Shown: in pieces, positions 1 to 9,062 of the stretch
Numbering within the stretch: position 1 is the stretch's first letter
Layout of the letters: the number at the start of each line of letters is the position of its first letter
Assembly (NCBI RefSeq): GCF_039566955.1
Contig: NZ_CP154796.1
Location: 3,968,001 to 4,032,000, forward strand
Direction: 5' to 3'
Source: Micromonospora sp. DSM 45708
GTDB taxonomy: Bacteria > Actinomycetota > Actinomycetes > Mycobacteriales > Micromonosporaceae
DNA length: 64,000 nt
Notes under the pieces: model-generated
Database searches by the model: none
Told to the model about the DNA's origin: nothing
The model's input: only the letters and a program-made list of their open reading frames with translations
Program-made: the position numbers and the translations under genes

Positions 1-89
1 CCTTGAGGACGAATTCAGTGACTACCTCGCGGCCCACAGCATGGAGTTGCGGTACTCGCAGCACGCCGATCCGTGCTCACCGCACCTAG

Positions 90-1523
90 TACTCCAGCCG
101 GGGATCGTGATCACGGCTCGATGAGGGCTTGTCGGGCGTAGTGGCTGTTCATGGCGCGGGCTTGGTGGCGGCGTCGGCGGATTGACCAGAGCAGCGGGTC
201 GCAGAGTCGGCGGGTGGGTTCGATGATCAGGACGTGGAACAGGTGGCGTAGCTCGTTGACAGTCAGGGGGATGAGCCCGACCGGCTGGTAGCGGTGGCGG
301 TGCTCGGTGGTCGCGGCGGCGAGGAACGCGTGGGCGAGGATCGCCAGGGTGCTCCAGCGGTGCCAGGAGGTCCAGCGGCGGTGTTGGTGCTGGTCGAGGC
401 CGAGGCCAGTCTTCGCGGCCTGGAACGACTCCTCGATCTTCCAGCGCCGGCCGGCGACCGCGACGAGAGTGCCGAGGGAGACGACCTCGGGTGACCAGCA
501 GCGGTAGAAGGCCAGTTCACCGGTGCGGCGGCTGCGGCGGATCAGCAGCCAGTGGTGCCCGCCGTGGGCGTCGGTGGCGTGGGGCAGGGCGACGAAGGAC
601 CAGTCGTAGTAGCGGTGGCCCTTCGCGCCTCGACCGGCGGAGAGCCGTTGCCAGGCGGTGTCGGGAAGCTCGGCGGCGAGGCCGTCGACGCGGTAGATGC
701 CCAGGCCGGTGATCACCTGATGTGAGCAGGCCACGGCCAGGACGTAGCCCAGTCGTAGCTGACGCAGCCGGGCGGCCAGCCGCGGATCGCTGCCGTAGGC
801 CTCGTCGCCGGTCGCCCACCGGCACGGCAGCCCAGCGGTGACCGCGGCGGCGATCATGCGGGACGCCAACTGCGGTTTGGTCGCGAAGCGCACCTGCTCA
901 GGGACACCGGCCTCGGCGCGGCGATCAGGGTCGTCGCACCACGACTTCGGCAGGTAGAGGGCCGTGTCGAGCATCGCGTGCCCAGCCTCGGTGGCATAGA
1001 CCAGGTGCACGGCGAGCTGACAGTTCTCGATCTTCCCGGCCGTGCCCGAGTACTGCCGCTGTACCCCGACGGTGTGCCGGCCCTTCTTCAGATCACCCGT
1101 CTCGTCGATGACCAGCACGGCCTCGACATCACCGAGATGCTCACCGACGAACTCGCGGACATCGGCACGAACCTCAGCGTCGTCCCACGTCACCCGGGTC
1201 AGCAGGTCCTGCATCCCGTCCGGGCTGGCGTCCCCGGCGTGCTCAGCGATGCTCCAGCAGTTCTTCCGCGGTAGCGGCGCCAACAGCCCTCGGACGAAGT
1301 CACGAACCCGGCGGCGCGGCTCGGGCCTGCGGAAACGCCGCCCGACCGTCAACATCAGCTCGTCGAACAACACCCGCCACCGCTGGGCGTCTACCCTGTA
1401 TCCGGCAGCCACCGCTGCGTCATGGTCAGTCCACACAACCGTCCATGATCGACGGTGGCTGTCCTCGTACCCCCACCGCACCAAACCGCAGCTCAGCCGA
1501 GGTCAACATCCCCGGCTGGAGTA
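90..1523 (-). mobile_element. IS701-like insertion sequence, copy 1 (1434 bp)
   Basis: The terminal inverted repeats read TACTCCAGCCGGGGAT at 90 and its reverse complement at 1508-1523. CTAG lies directly outside both ends (86-89 and 1524-1527). A 4-bp YTAR target duplication is characteristic of the IS701 family, and CTAG fits. The same 1434-bp unit occurs at 34885-36318, 38954-40387 and 42376-43809. The reading frames flanking this copy rejoin in frame, so it looks like a simple insertion and not a recombination junction. Confidence 0.93.
111..1484 (-). CDS. IS701-like family transposase (DDE), copy 1
   Basis: A 457-residue DDE transposase that cuts and joins the ends of its own element. 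The N-terminal helical part contains RGLLAPLPRKNCW and GDASPDGMQ, typical of IS701 transposases. The likely catalytic residues are D127 (VLVIDETGDLKKG), D227 (WATGDEAYGSD) and E351 or E352 (WKIEESFQAAKTGLGL). The longest frame starts at TTG; by family alignment a GTG about 25 codons downstream (VAAGYRVDAQRW) is a plausible true start. The translation is identical in all four copies, which suggests recent activity. The stop codon lies 20 bp inside the IS end. Confidence 0.93.
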   Translation of the reverse strand: MVRWGYEDSHRRSWTVVWTDHDAAVAAGYRVDAQRWRVLFDELMLTVGRRFRRPEPRRRVRDFVRGLLAPLPRKNCWSIAEHAGDASPDGMQDLLTRVTWDDAEVRADVREFVGEHLGDVEAVLVIDETGDLKKGRHTVGVQRQYSGTAGKIENCQLAVHLVYATEAGHAMLDTALYLPKSWCDDPDRRAEAGVPEQVRFATKPQLASRMIAAAVTAGLPCRWATGDEAYGSDPRLAARLRQLRLGYVLAVACSHQVITGLGIYRVDGLAAELPDTAWQRLSAGRGAKGHRYYDWSFVALPHATDAHGGHHWLLIRRSRRTGELAFYRCWSPEVVSLGTLVAVAGRRWKIEESFQAAKTGLGLDQHQHRRWTSWHRWSTLAILAHAFLAAATTEHRHRYQPVGLIPLTVNELRHLFHVLIIEPTRRLCDPLLWSIRRRRHQARAMNSHYARQALIEP

Positions 1524-1667
1524 CTAGGGGTGGTGCTACGCGCGCAGCGAGCCGGCGACGTGGTGCTGAGCCGCCCAGTGATGGTGACAAAGGCATGGGC
1601 CGCTCGCTGCTGGGATACCAGCGAAGGGCCCATCCCGCCAGGGGAGTGGAAGACCTTCGAGTGGTGA

Positions 1668-2092
1668 CCCCGCCCAGCCGCCCGCTGGTAGGCGTCCTCG
1701 TCAGCCAACGTGGGCCGTCTGTCGTCAACGCACCGAACCGCCAAGTCCGGGTACCCGCTTCTCGAACCGAGCGCAGATGCGTTACGGCACGCCGTACGAC
1801 GAGATCGGCGGCATGGACATCCTCGCGTTGAGCCCGGGTGAACTGTGCTTGGATGCCGGCCTGCCCAACGCGGCGCCGGGGTCGGGGCGTCACTGGCCCT
1901 CGAAGGGTGGCAAAACCGTTCGAGTCGGGCCAGGCACCGGCAAGCCCGCTCAACGATGATCAGGCTCCCGAGAGCGATCCAGGAGGGGCCCACGTCGGCT
2001 GCAACCGCACTGAGCGCGGCCGATCCGGATACCTGGTCCTCGTCCTTCAGCAGCGGCTGACCGACAGTCGGTAGGTGAAGCCTCAATTGAGG
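1668..2092. other. Intergenic stretch, no supported gene
   Basis: About 425 bp between the stop of the disrupted gene and the end of the gene at 2093. Short frames exist on both strands, such as a plus frame at 1777-1959, but none shows recognisable domains or convincing coding character. It may hold decayed coding sequence. Confidence 0.4.
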
Positions 2093-2770
2093 TTAGACGT
2101 CTGCGGTCCAGGGTTCTCCGACGCCCGCGCGTACCGCAATCCGTCCGGGCGGTAGGTCAAGAACGTCGATCAGGGTGGGGTCCTCGTCGACGGCATGGTG
2201 CAGGTGTCCGACCTTGCCGGTGCCGCCGCTCGCGTCAGAGGCTCCGATCAACTGCCAGACGCCGTCGTCCGCGTCGTGACTGACGAACAGGACAGGCTCG
2301 TGGCGTTCGAAGACTTCAGGGGTCTGGATACAGGTGGTGCCGAGCAACCAGTGCCGCATCCAACCGGCTCGCCGATCATGCTGCATGACGTGGTCGGCCA
2401 CCCACCAGACGAACGGCAGGTCCTCGTGGGCCCGCGACTCATCCGCGCTCAGGTGCGGGCCGCCCTGCGGAACCTGCTCGAACGGCTCATCGACGAGCGA
2501 GAACGCGTGACCACCCTCGTGCGCGAAGATGACGGCGTGGAACGTGCCACCGCCAGGATTGCCGGCACCAATCCCGATGGACAGACGGGCGGCGTGCGGG
2601 TCCGAGCCGGTGGTCCACCCGAACGCGTACGACGCCAACTCGCCACGCGGCCCCACGAACTCGCCGAACGCACGCCGGTCCACGCCTGTGACATCGGCCG
2701 TGGGCACCTCGACGAGCGCACCCTCCAACACCTGGATCTCCACGCCGGCAACATAGCTGATCGAAGACAT
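2093..2770 (-). CDS. Conserved hypothetical protein, DUF2185-like C-terminus
   Basis: A soluble protein of about 225 residues; I chose the ATG at 2770 (MSSISYVAGVEIQVLEG) over an upstream TTG. The N-terminal half (FVGPRGELASYAFGWTTG, then GIGAGNPGGGTFHAVI) is not a family I can name. The C-terminal 80 residues, with VLFVSHDADDGVWQLIG and a closing LDLPPGRIAVRAGVGEPW, resemble small 'HDADDGxWQFL' proteins often found near toxin or immunity genes. No signal peptide or membrane segment is seen. It is convergent with the disrupted gene on its left and divergent from the gene at 2883. The family assignment is from memory. Confidence 0.7.
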   Translation of the reverse strand: MSSISYVAGVEIQVLEGALVEVPTADVTGVDRRAFGEFVGPRGELASYAFGWTTGSDPHAARLSIGIGAGNPGGGTFHAVIFAHEGGHAFSLVDEPFEQVPQGGPHLSADESRAHEDLPFVWWVADHVMQHDRRAGWMRHWLLGTTCIQTPEVFERHEPVLFVSHDADDGVWQLIGASDASGGTGKVGHLHHAVDEDPTLIDVLDLPPGRIAVRAGVGEPWTADV

Positions 2771-2882
2771 CGACCCGCAGGCACACGCCACCGCCAATCA
2801 CTTCTGAAGCACGCCCTAGCAGCGGCAGAAGTTTGGCTCCGGCCGTCCACATCTGCGGGACCGGCTGCAGTACCGTCGTGCC

Positions 2883-3881
2883 GTGCATTTCGTGTATCGC
2901 TCCCACTACGAGGGCCGGTTGAGTAAGCGGGTCCGGCGGCTGCCGGACGAGACCGTGCTGAATTGGTTCCGGCGAGGCTGGGACTGCGACGATCCGGAGT
3001 CCTGGGTCGAGGACGAGCTGGGCGGTGACGTCTACGGCCTCGATTCTGTCTTCGAGGCGGCGCGGAAACACGGCCTGTCTCGGCCGGCAACGACCAGCGA
3101 GCTGCGCGAGCTCCTGCGTGAGCACTTGTACGTCGAGGGTGACGAGGACTTCATCCGCCTCGACGATCACAGCCTTCGGGTACGGACCGATGACGACGAG
3201 GTGGAACTGGCCTACTTCTTCCTCGATGACGAGGTGGTCGCGACCGCCCACGACCGGTTGGCATACCTGTTCCAGTCGTGGCCGTTGCCTGGTGCGGGAG
3301 GTGAGTTGACGTCGTTCGTCGCCGATGTGCCGGTAACAGTCGTTACGCCCGCCAGTAACGGTGACGCCAGCACGTACGCGGTGTTCCTCACGTTCTACGA
3401 CGGCGAAAGCCTCGCCTGCTCCCAGCCGCTGGTATTCCCGGGGGTCGGGTTGTGGGAACTGGCCGGACACCTCCGGACCGCGGACCCCGACAGCGGTGCA
3501 GCATGGCCACCCGAGCTGCTGGTCCTGCGAGCGCTCGTCGCGCCCGAAGAAGACGCCATCTGGCCGGCGCTGGACCGGTGTAACAGATGGCCCGGCTTCA
3601 ACCTCAACGCCGAACCGTGGCCCAACCTGCCCAAGGAGCACGGCGCCGCCCACGGCGAAGCCATGGAGCTTCTTACAACGGGCCGATACGTCGACGGCCG
3701 ACGCCCCGACGCATCGCGCATCAAGGTCGACGAACATCTCGCCCAAGTCACCATGCACTGTGGTCAGTCATTCGGGTACCAGCAGTGGTTCCTCTTCGAC
3801 ACCGTGTGGGCGGCCACTCACCCCGACCTGGCCCAGTCACTGCTGCGCTACAGCAACCACTGGGATCCACTCGAGGACTGA
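2883..3881 (+). CDS. Hypothetical protein, 332 aa
   Basis: An acidic, soluble 332-residue protein starting at GTG (VHFVYRSHYEGRLSKRVRRL). It is rich in Asp and Glu, with motifs such as DDDEVELAYFFLDDEV, and Trp-rich toward the C-terminus (WPNLPKEHG, YQQWFLFDTVWAATHPDL). I recognise no catalytic motif, signal peptide or membrane segment. Third-position GC is strong and the alternative frames are low-complexity shadows, which supports coding. It is divergent from the gene at 2093-2770, with about 110 bp between them. The many lone soluble acidic proteins around it suggest an orphan immunity protein, but that is a guess from context. Confidence 0.65.
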   Translation: MHFVYRSHYEGRLSKRVRRLPDETVLNWFRRGWDCDDPESWVEDELGGDVYGLDSVFEAARKHGLSRPATTSELRELLREHLYVEGDEDFIRLDDHSLRVRTDDDEVELAYFFLDDEVVATAHDRLAYLFQSWPLPGAGGELTSFVADVPVTVVTPASNGDASTYAVFLTFYDGESLACSQPLVFPGVGLWELAGHLRTADPDSGAAWPPELLVLRALVAPEEDAIWPALDRCNRWPGFNLNAEPWPNLPKEHGAAHGEAMELLTTGRYVDGRRPDASRIKVDEHLAQVTMHCGQSFGYQQWFLFDTVWAATHPDLAQSLLRYSNHWDPLED

Positions 3882-3964
3882 AAGCAGCCGAGCCATCAGC
3901 TCCGATCGTCGGGACGAGCGGACGCTGATTGGGCGTGCGGCCAGCGGCAGATCCGCGCAGCTGA

Positions 3965-4486
3965 TCAATGTGTCACTTCCCGCTTTTCGAGCCACCGACG
4001 CACCACGGTAAGGTCGGCGTCGGTCAGTCCGAGGAACGGATCGACGCGGTGCAGCAGCGCCGGCTGCGAGTGGTGCGCGGCAACCCAACGCCGATCGGCG
4101 TCCGTGATCTCATCATCGAGCCAGACGAACGCACGTCCGGCCGCCCACCGCGCCAGGTGCACAGTCTTCCAATGCACACCGCGCCCCAGTTCCTCGTCGT
4201 CGTCAGGCCAGTCCACGACCGCAAGCACCGGAAGGCCAAGCCGCGGCGCGACGACCTCGTTCGCCTCCGCCATCCACGTGCTCGCCCAGACCAACTCGCC
4301 CGGCAGAGCGAGCAGACGCCCGCCGTCAACTGGATCAAGCCGATCCAGCAGCGGATTGCCAAAGCCATCAACAGCGTCACCTACCCCGCTGCCGAAACGG
4401 CGTGCGCCCGGCGACCGGACCCGGAACGGGATGAGCACACCGTCAACATCGACAAAGATCAACGGTCGCGCAGCGCCGACAAGCAC
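3965..4486 (-). CDS. HAD-like hydrolase domain protein
   Basis: A protein of about 173 residues carrying a HAD-like motif I, PLIFVDVDGVLIPF, just after the proposed GTG start (VLVGAARP...). The frame stays open to 4627, but that extension looks non-conserved. Motif II may be ELVWASTWMAEANE. A C-terminal HAD motif is seen in AFVWLDDEITDADRRWV followed by LGLTDADLTVVRRWL. This pattern fits small actinobacterial HAD-domain proteins of unknown substrate, probably cytoplasmic phosphatase-like enzymes. It is convergent with the 332-aa gene. Function beyond the fold is not inferable. Confidence 0.75.
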   Translation of the reverse strand: MLVGAARPLIFVDVDGVLIPFRVRSPGARRFGSGVGDAVDGFGNPLLDRLDPVDGGRLLALPGELVWASTWMAEANEVVAPRLGLPVLAVVDWPDDDEELGRGVHWKTVHLARWAAGRAFVWLDDEITDADRRWVAAHHSQPALLHRVDPFLGLTDADLTVVRRWLEKREVTH

Positions 4487-4697
4487 CCTGAAACCGTACC
4501 CGTAGGCCACCGACGGGCCCGGACGCGCTCCGACCCCATCGACGGTGACGCTTCGCAGCGCGCGAGGAGCGGCAGAAGGCTGAGCCGCCCGAGGCCGGCT
4601 CGTTGAGGCAAGCTCGTGTATCGACACTGGGCGGCGATCGCAGCGTTGGCCCGCCTACCGGCGGCGTCGCGGCGTTCGCTGTTAGCCTCCGCGAGTG

Positions 4698-5177
4698 ATG
4701 ACACGACGATTCGGTGATCGGGCCATCTTCGCCGTGGAGGTCGGCGAGAGTATCTCTTCCGAGCTCCGCGTCGTTGATCTTTGGGCCGCAGGCAAATGGT
4801 TGACCACCGATGACAACGTGGCCTTCCTCCCGTCGTTCCTTCGGTTCTTGCGGTCGAGTGCGGCGCAGGTGCGCCGGCGCGACGTGCAGGCTTGCCCCTA
4901 CCTGGAGCGCACGCCGGAGGAGATCTTCGGACTTCTCAAAGCGGACGAGACGGAGTTTCGCGAGCAGTTCTGTTTCATGACCTGGGGTGAAACCGTCGAC
5001 AACGTGTCACGGTACGCCTGGATGGACGACGATCTCGTGATCGTCTTCGCGTTCCGGCGGCCGGCCCATCCCTTCCCGGAAGACCTCGGGAGGGTCTTCG
5101 TCGCCAGGATCCCGCCAGACGCATTCGCAACCACACTCGAGGAAGCGGCCGACCTACTCGACGCCAAAGTCACCTGA
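4698..5177 (+). CDS. Conserved hypothetical protein, 159 aa
   Basis: Begins at ATG 4698 (MTRRFGDRAIFAVEVGE), three bases after an in-frame GTG. It is soluble, with a mixed alpha/beta look and conserved-looking blocks ERTPEEIFGLLKADE, CFMTWGETVDNVSRYAW and a closing IPPDAFATTLEEAADLL. The overall style and size match orphan immunity-type proteins, but I cannot assign a Pfam family. It is divergent from the HAD-like gene, with about 210 bp between the starts. No membrane segments are seen. Confidence 0.65.
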   Translation: MTRRFGDRAIFAVEVGESISSELRVVDLWAAGKWLTTDDNVAFLPSFLRFLRSSAAQVRRRDVQACPYLERTPEEIFGLLKADETEFREQFCFMTWGETVDNVSRYAWMDDDLVIVFAFRRPAHPFPEDLGRVFVARIPPDAFATTLEEAADLLDAKVT

Positions 5178-5426
5178 CAAGCGTGGTCGCCGAGTCCAGG
5201 TTGCGCCCCATCCGCCGCTACCGTCCACGCCGGTCATCAGGCGACACACTGCCCTTCCGAACAACAAGATCAGGTGCGCTCTCATCGGCATGTGCGTGCA
5301 CGGGAATCGAGCCAATGCAAACGCCAAACGTCTACAGAGAGTGATGGAAGCTCCTGTTTCCGGCGCGCCCGCGCGGAGCCATGCGCTGGACGCTCTTGAT
5401 AAGCCGGGCCGCCTACTCTGACGCTG

Positions 5427-5573
5427 GTGAAGGTCCGACAGCGCAAGAAGCTCACCGGCCGCGTGGACGGCCCGGACGGGGCGCACTACACCGCGCTCGC
5501 TACTTGGTATGCAGTGGCCTGGTGCTTGCCGGCCACGCCCTCCCGAAGCAGCACGAACGTGGACGTCGCCTGA
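5427..5573 (+). CDS. Possible 48-aa small protein
   Basis: GTG-started frame VKVRQRKKLTGRVDGPDGAH..., ending at TGA 5571-5573, 14 bp before the next gene. The basic-then-glycine N-terminus looks coding, but the end (CLPATPSRSSTNVDVA) looks out of frame, so it may be a truncated or frameshifted relic. The preceding 5178-5426 holds nothing I can support. Confidence 0.25.
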   Translation: MKVRQRKKLTGRVDGPDGAHYTALATWYAVAWCLPATPSRSSTNVDVA

Positions 5574-5587
5574 GGTAGCTTCTGCGG

Positions 5588-5824
5588 ATGCCTCATGATC
5601 CGTTGCAGGACATGCCCGCCGAATCTCGCGCGGAGCTGACGGCAGCTGTCTGCGCTGCCGTCGACATCGATCCGGCTACCGCGGAGGACATCATCCGCTC
5701 GACTGAGCCACTTTGGGATGCGATGGAACGAGCCGGTGGCCTCGTGGACTCGTGGGGTGGCGGCGAGTTCTGTTATGTCCTGCCGAGGGTCTTGTCGTTC
5801 ATCCAGCAGACCGCCAATCCGTAG
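5588..5824 (+). CDS. Small hypothetical protein, 78 aa
   Basis: ATG-started frame of 78 residues (MPHDPLQDMPAESRAELTAA...) with amphipathic helices, ending VLPRVLSFIQQTANP. No known domain is seen. The reading is free of rare-frame artefacts and the length fits many small actinobacterial orphan proteins. The possible small frame at 5427 lies just upstream. The function is unknown. Confidence 0.45.
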   Translation: MPHDPLQDMPAESRAELTAAVCAAVDIDPATAEDIIRSTEPLWDAMERAGGLVDSWGGGEFCYVLPRVLSFIQQTANP

Positions 5825-6010
5825 CGCAATCGGCGATCGCTTTGACCCGTTACGGGCGCGACCGGACGGCACCTGGCCCAAGCGATCGTGACGGTGCACG
5901 GCGCGCGTCCGCGGCAATAGCGGATGCTGTCGATCCGGTCGCTGCGGGTGATCACCAACTGGATCGCCGGTTTGACGTCTGCGGGCGCCGCCTATGTCAG
6001 GATCGCGCGT

Positions 6011-6718
6011 GTGCATACCCACGACTGGCTGAACACGGCGAATCGCTTCGCTCCCGGCCGCGAGTTGTTCCGGTCACACCGCAGGTTCCAGCTGTGGGCG
6101 CAGACGGTCAGCCATGGCCAACTCCTGCTGCGCTCACCGCGATCGGCTGACCACCCAACCCGTATCGACGTGCTGTTCAAGCCCGTGTCAGCGCAGAAGA
6201 TCCGCCGGATCTACGACGGGTTGGTGATCCGCTGTCCCAGCAGCGAGGAGCAGGATCACATCGAGCAGCAGATGGCTGGCGGCTCGCTCGACATGGACGA
6301 CCGGCTGTTCGCGCTGGAGACGGCGGACTCGCTGGACTGGGTCGTGGCGATGGCTGTCGGGTGGCACGAGGATGACGCCCCCGGCGACATCAGCCGTTTC
6401 GTCTGGCTCGACCAAGGCCGAAAGCCGGTGGTACAGCGGCCACTGGATGGAGCCGACGGCGGCCTGAGTCACGGCCTCGCCTCCCTGAAGGAGGTTGTCG
6501 CCGCAGTGCGGGCAGGCCAGCGACCAACGGACATCGCAGACCCACGGCACGCCTACCTGCACGTCGTCATGGTAAGGATCAGTTGGCCCGGTCAGAGTGA
6601 CACCCTTGCACCGGTCGGCGCGTTCCTCACCCGGCGGGCCGCCGACGCCTACCTAGCATCGCGGCATCCAGTCGAGGATGCCGAGCTTTACGTGGAGACC
6701 GTGCCGCTCAGCATCTAG
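6011..6718 (+). CDS. Hypothetical protein, about 235 aa
   Basis: The frame is open from 5924, but I chose GTG 6011 (VHTHDWLNTANRFAPGRELF) because the upstream part looks non-coding. The first 60 residues (RRFQLWAQTVSHGQLLLRSP) and the central acidic block GWHEDDAPGDISRFVWLDQGRKPV are not recognised. The C-terminal third (HVVMVRISWPG...LTRRAADAYLASRHP) resembles a small alpha/beta domain. There is no signal peptide or membrane span. It stands alone, with about 186 bp to the small gene on its left. The start is uncertain. Confidence 0.55.
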   Translation: MHTHDWLNTANRFAPGRELFRSHRRFQLWAQTVSHGQLLLRSPRSADHPTRIDVLFKPVSAQKIRRIYDGLVIRCPSSEEQDHIEQQMAGGSLDMDDRLFALETADSLDWVVAMAVGWHEDDAPGDISRFVWLDQGRKPVVQRPLDGADGGLSHGLASLKEVVAAVRAGQRPTDIADPRHAYLHVVMVRISWPGQSDTLAPVGAFLTRRAADAYLASRHPVEDAELYVETVPLSI

Positions 6719-6854
6719 CCCGGCTCGCAGATAGACCCGCGATCTCCGGCAGCTGCCAGGCGATCGAACGCTCAGCGGGATGTGCGGGCGTTGCAGTAGT
6801 GCGCAAAGGATCATGCTCTACCGTGAAGTCGTGTTCGCGGCCCGTCGAGGATCC

Positions 6855-7226
6855 ATGACAGACGAGCCGGCCTGGCCGTTCGAGAAACTGTCTGCTCTAC
6901 GGCTCGGCCGACGTCTGGCGGTTGAGGTGCCTGCTACGGATCCGGGCCGGCGTGCCTTCGTCGACATCACGCCGCGCGAGGTCGACCGGGATGCAGAGCC
7001 CCGCCGTGAGGGATGGACCCACAGAAACACAGCACGGTCTATCAAAAGATTGAGCACCGGGAGTACAACGCAGACCTGCTCGACGGATTCGACCAACGAC
7101 ATCGGATCGATTCTGCTGCGAAGCGCCAGCGCAGCCAACGAGTCCGAGCTGTTGACCGTTCTGCGTAAGTGGCAACTCGGCCCGCACCAGTTTCAGTACG
7201 CCTGGGACACCGCGGACCCTCGGTAG
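6855..7226 (+). CDS. Possible hypothetical protein, probably frameshift-damaged
   Basis: ATG 6855 gives MTDEPAWPFEKLSALRLGRR, which looks coding. The middle (about 7020-7085) becomes Ser/Thr-rich and unconvincing. The end, SASAANESELLTVLRKWQL then FQYAWDTADPR, again looks like a real C-terminus. Another frame through the middle reads VYQKIEHREYNADLLDGF, so two compensating frameshifts are plausible. The family is unknown. Confidence 0.35.
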   Translation: MTDEPAWPFEKLSALRLGRRLAVEVPATDPGRRAFVDITPREVDRDAEPRREGWTHRNTARSIKRLSTGSTTQTCSTDSTNDIGSILLRSASAANESELLTVLRKWQLGPHQFQYAWDTADPR

Positions 7227-7722
7227 CTCGGCCAGCTTCGTCACCGTCCGCCATGCGCGGATTGCGGCATGAGCGGATGTTCTCGCCGATTCAGGCACCA
7301 GCAACGTGGACCAGCAGACGGTACGGTCGCACGTCTTGGAAGATTCACCGTTCGGCGTGCGGTTGTAGCGCCTGTTGTCGCAGCGGCGGCCTACGTTTGA
7401 CACTGCACCATCGCACAGGTCGCGTGGTCCCACTTGGCCCCGGGCCGCGAACAACTCGACGAGCCCAGCACACGGTTTACAGGTGTGGATACGGCCGGAA
7501 GTCGGACCGCAGCGACCTGCCTCGGCCTGTCGCCGTGCCGCCGGTCGCGTGCAGGAGGCGACCGCCGTTGCTCCTTGGCTCCTTTACCACCGGGACACAA
7601 TGGATAGGACGGCCGAAGCGGCAGCAGAACCGCGCGGGGGCGGGCAGCGCTGCCCGTATGCGCGTTGTAGCGTGCGTTGTCATGACGTCTACGTCGGTGC
7701 TCGGTCCCATGCGGAGGCCCTT
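7227..7722. other. Intergenic stretch, no supported gene
   Basis: About 500 bp of mixed sequence with frames open by chance on both strands. I see no domain, repeat or RNA signature. The end of this stretch probably contains the promoter of the gene at 7723. Confidence 0.4.
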
Positions 7723-8286
7723 GTGACACGTCGTCGACGGCTCCTCGTCGCCGCGGCGCTGGCCGTCGCGTTGGGCGCTGGGTATCTGTCAGCCACCATC
7801 GGCCATCGCCTCGATCATGGCAGCTCCTGGTGGCATGGAGCTGATGCGGAGTCCCGCACGGAGGGGCCGAGGACGGAGGTGCGGTTCGCCTTCAATCCCG
7901 GAGGCCAGGTCACGTTCGGCGCGTCCATCCGCAATCCCGGGCCGTGGCCGGTGACGGTCACCGGCGTCGCGGGCGAGGGCGGTCCGGGGGATCGGCTCGT
8001 GTTCAAGATTGCGCGCCTGGCAGTAAACCCTGTCGACGAGGCCACCGCCGTCGTCTTCGACCCGGCTGCGGCGGCACCGTTCCGCTCGATCAGGATCGCC
8101 GCAGGCACGGAGCTGCCGGTCTTCGTCACGATCACGATCCCGGACGTGGAGATGGCCCCGGGATCAGGGCTCTTCTTCGATGACCTCTCGGTCGACTACG
8201 AAGTACTCGGCCTGCGTCGTCGCCAGCGGGTGCCGATGGGATTCCGTTTGTTGGTCCAGTCTGCAAACGGCTATGTCCCACGCTGA
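7723..8286 (+). CDS. Membrane-anchored or secreted hypothetical protein
   Basis: Proposed GTG start gives VTRRRRLLVAAALAVALGAG, a classic N-terminal signal or anchor: four Arg followed by about 17 hydrophobic residues. The remaining 160 residues are extracellular-like. RFAFNPGGQVTFGASIRNPG followed by WPVTVTGVAG suggests a beta-sandwich of the kind found in small actinobacterial surface proteins of unknown function. There is no lipobox Cys. The frame continues upstream to 7375, but that part looks non-coding. The protein stands alone. Confidence 0.65.
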   Translation: MTRRRRLLVAAALAVALGAGYLSATIGHRLDHGSSWWHGADAESRTEGPRTEVRFAFNPGGQVTFGASIRNPGPWPVTVTGVAGEGGPGDRLVFKIARLAVNPVDEATAVVFDPAAAAPFRSIRIAAGTELPVFVTITIPDVEMAPGSGLFFDDLSVDYEVLGLRRRQRVPMGFRLLVQSANGYVPR

Positions 8287-8328
8287 CCGCCGACGACCGG
8301 GACGTGGCACCAGCATACGATCGAACCC

Positions 8329-8373
8329 GCTCCCATCCCGCTCCCCCAATCTCGGCAGGACACCGCTGGCGGC
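8329..8373. repeat. Short dispersed repeat, copy A
   Basis: A segment beginning GCTCCCATCCCGCTCCCCCA and ending ACACCGCTGGCGGC recurs with a few changes at 15208-15253. Both copies sit in non-coding DNA. Copy A is just left of an IS3 remnant, so the pair may be leftovers of the same mobile element. Confidence 0.5.
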
Positions 8374-8397
8374 TAACGGGCGGACACGGGCTACTGC

Positions 8398-8598
8398 CGC
8401 CCGCCCCGAAGAAGGAATCCATGGCGGCGTTGTCTCCGGCGGCGCCGGCGTCGACGTCCGCCTGGCGCAGCCACTTGACAACGTCATCGGATGGACCCCG
8501 AAGTCCTTGGCGATCTGCTCGACCGTCACGCCTGGCTCGCGGTCACGGGCGACACGCACGATGTCATCGCGGAACTCTCGGGGGTAAGGCTTGGGCAC
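8398..8598 (-). pseudogene. IS3-family transposase remnant
   Basis: The minus strand reads MPKPYPREFRDDIVRVARD then VTVEQIAKDFGVHPMTLS, the N-terminal HTH of an IS3-family OrfA. After a frameshift it continues KWLRQADVDAGAAGDNAAMD, in which DNAAMDSFF resembles the OrfB region near its catalytic Glu. OrfA start and OrfB interior are therefore fused by an internal deletion of most of the element. It is non-functional. Confidence 0.7.
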
Positions 8599-9062
8599 AG
8601 CGACATCCTTCCAGCCCGCCCACAGGGCAAGCCATCTCAGATGTCACCTATCGGTGCAGCAGACCCGAGCTGTTCACATCCCTTGAGTGGGCCGGTTCGC
8701 AGCACGCCGACATTCCCGACTCGCTGAGGTCTGTGCTGATCGCGCACGTGACGGCGACCGGGACCGATCCGATGAAGTTCCGGATGCGCCATGGATACGG
8801 CGCAAAGCGAACGGACTGACGCCGTTCGTCGCGCCACCGGGACGATCCCCTGACCGATGAGCGCGGCGTTGCACACTCCAGAGCCAAAGGCCGATGTGCG
8901 GATGAACCCGAACCCGACGCCCTGCAGCCCGCCCACCGGCATGTTGCGCCGCACCCGGTCGAGGCAACGCAATGGCTGGGTCGCGCGACGACAGGAGCGG
9001 ACTTCTTGTCCGAGGTCAGCAGGCGAGATCCTGCCATGCCTGGCCGAGGTCGGTTGACAAAG
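8599..9062. other. Intergenic stretch, no supported gene
   Basis: About 460 bp. One plus frame ending at 8819 (PELFTSLEWAGSQHADIPDS then LRSVLIAHVTATGTD) has some coding feel and may be a gene fragment, but it has no plausible start and no family I recognise. Confidence 0.35.

Larger units (their letters stand above)
1..1667 (+). pseudogene. Gene of unknown function interrupted by an IS701-like element; 3' part only in window
   Basis: A reading frame open from base 2 (LEDEFSDYLAAHSMELRYSQ...) runs into the IS at the CTAG of 86-89. Removing the 1434-bp IS and one CTAG copy lets it continue in the same frame from base 1528 (GVVLRAQRAGDVVLSR...) to a TGA at 1665-1667, ending PPGEWKTFEW. The two flanks joining in one open frame is direct sequence evidence for a disrupted gene. 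I do not recognise the family. The 5' end lies outside the window. Confidence 0.55.

Noticed and set aside
2487..3758. 423-codon frame on the minus strand opposite the 332-aa gene
   Set aside because: Its codons mirror the plus-strand gene and the translation shows no domain; it is a high-GC antisense shadow.
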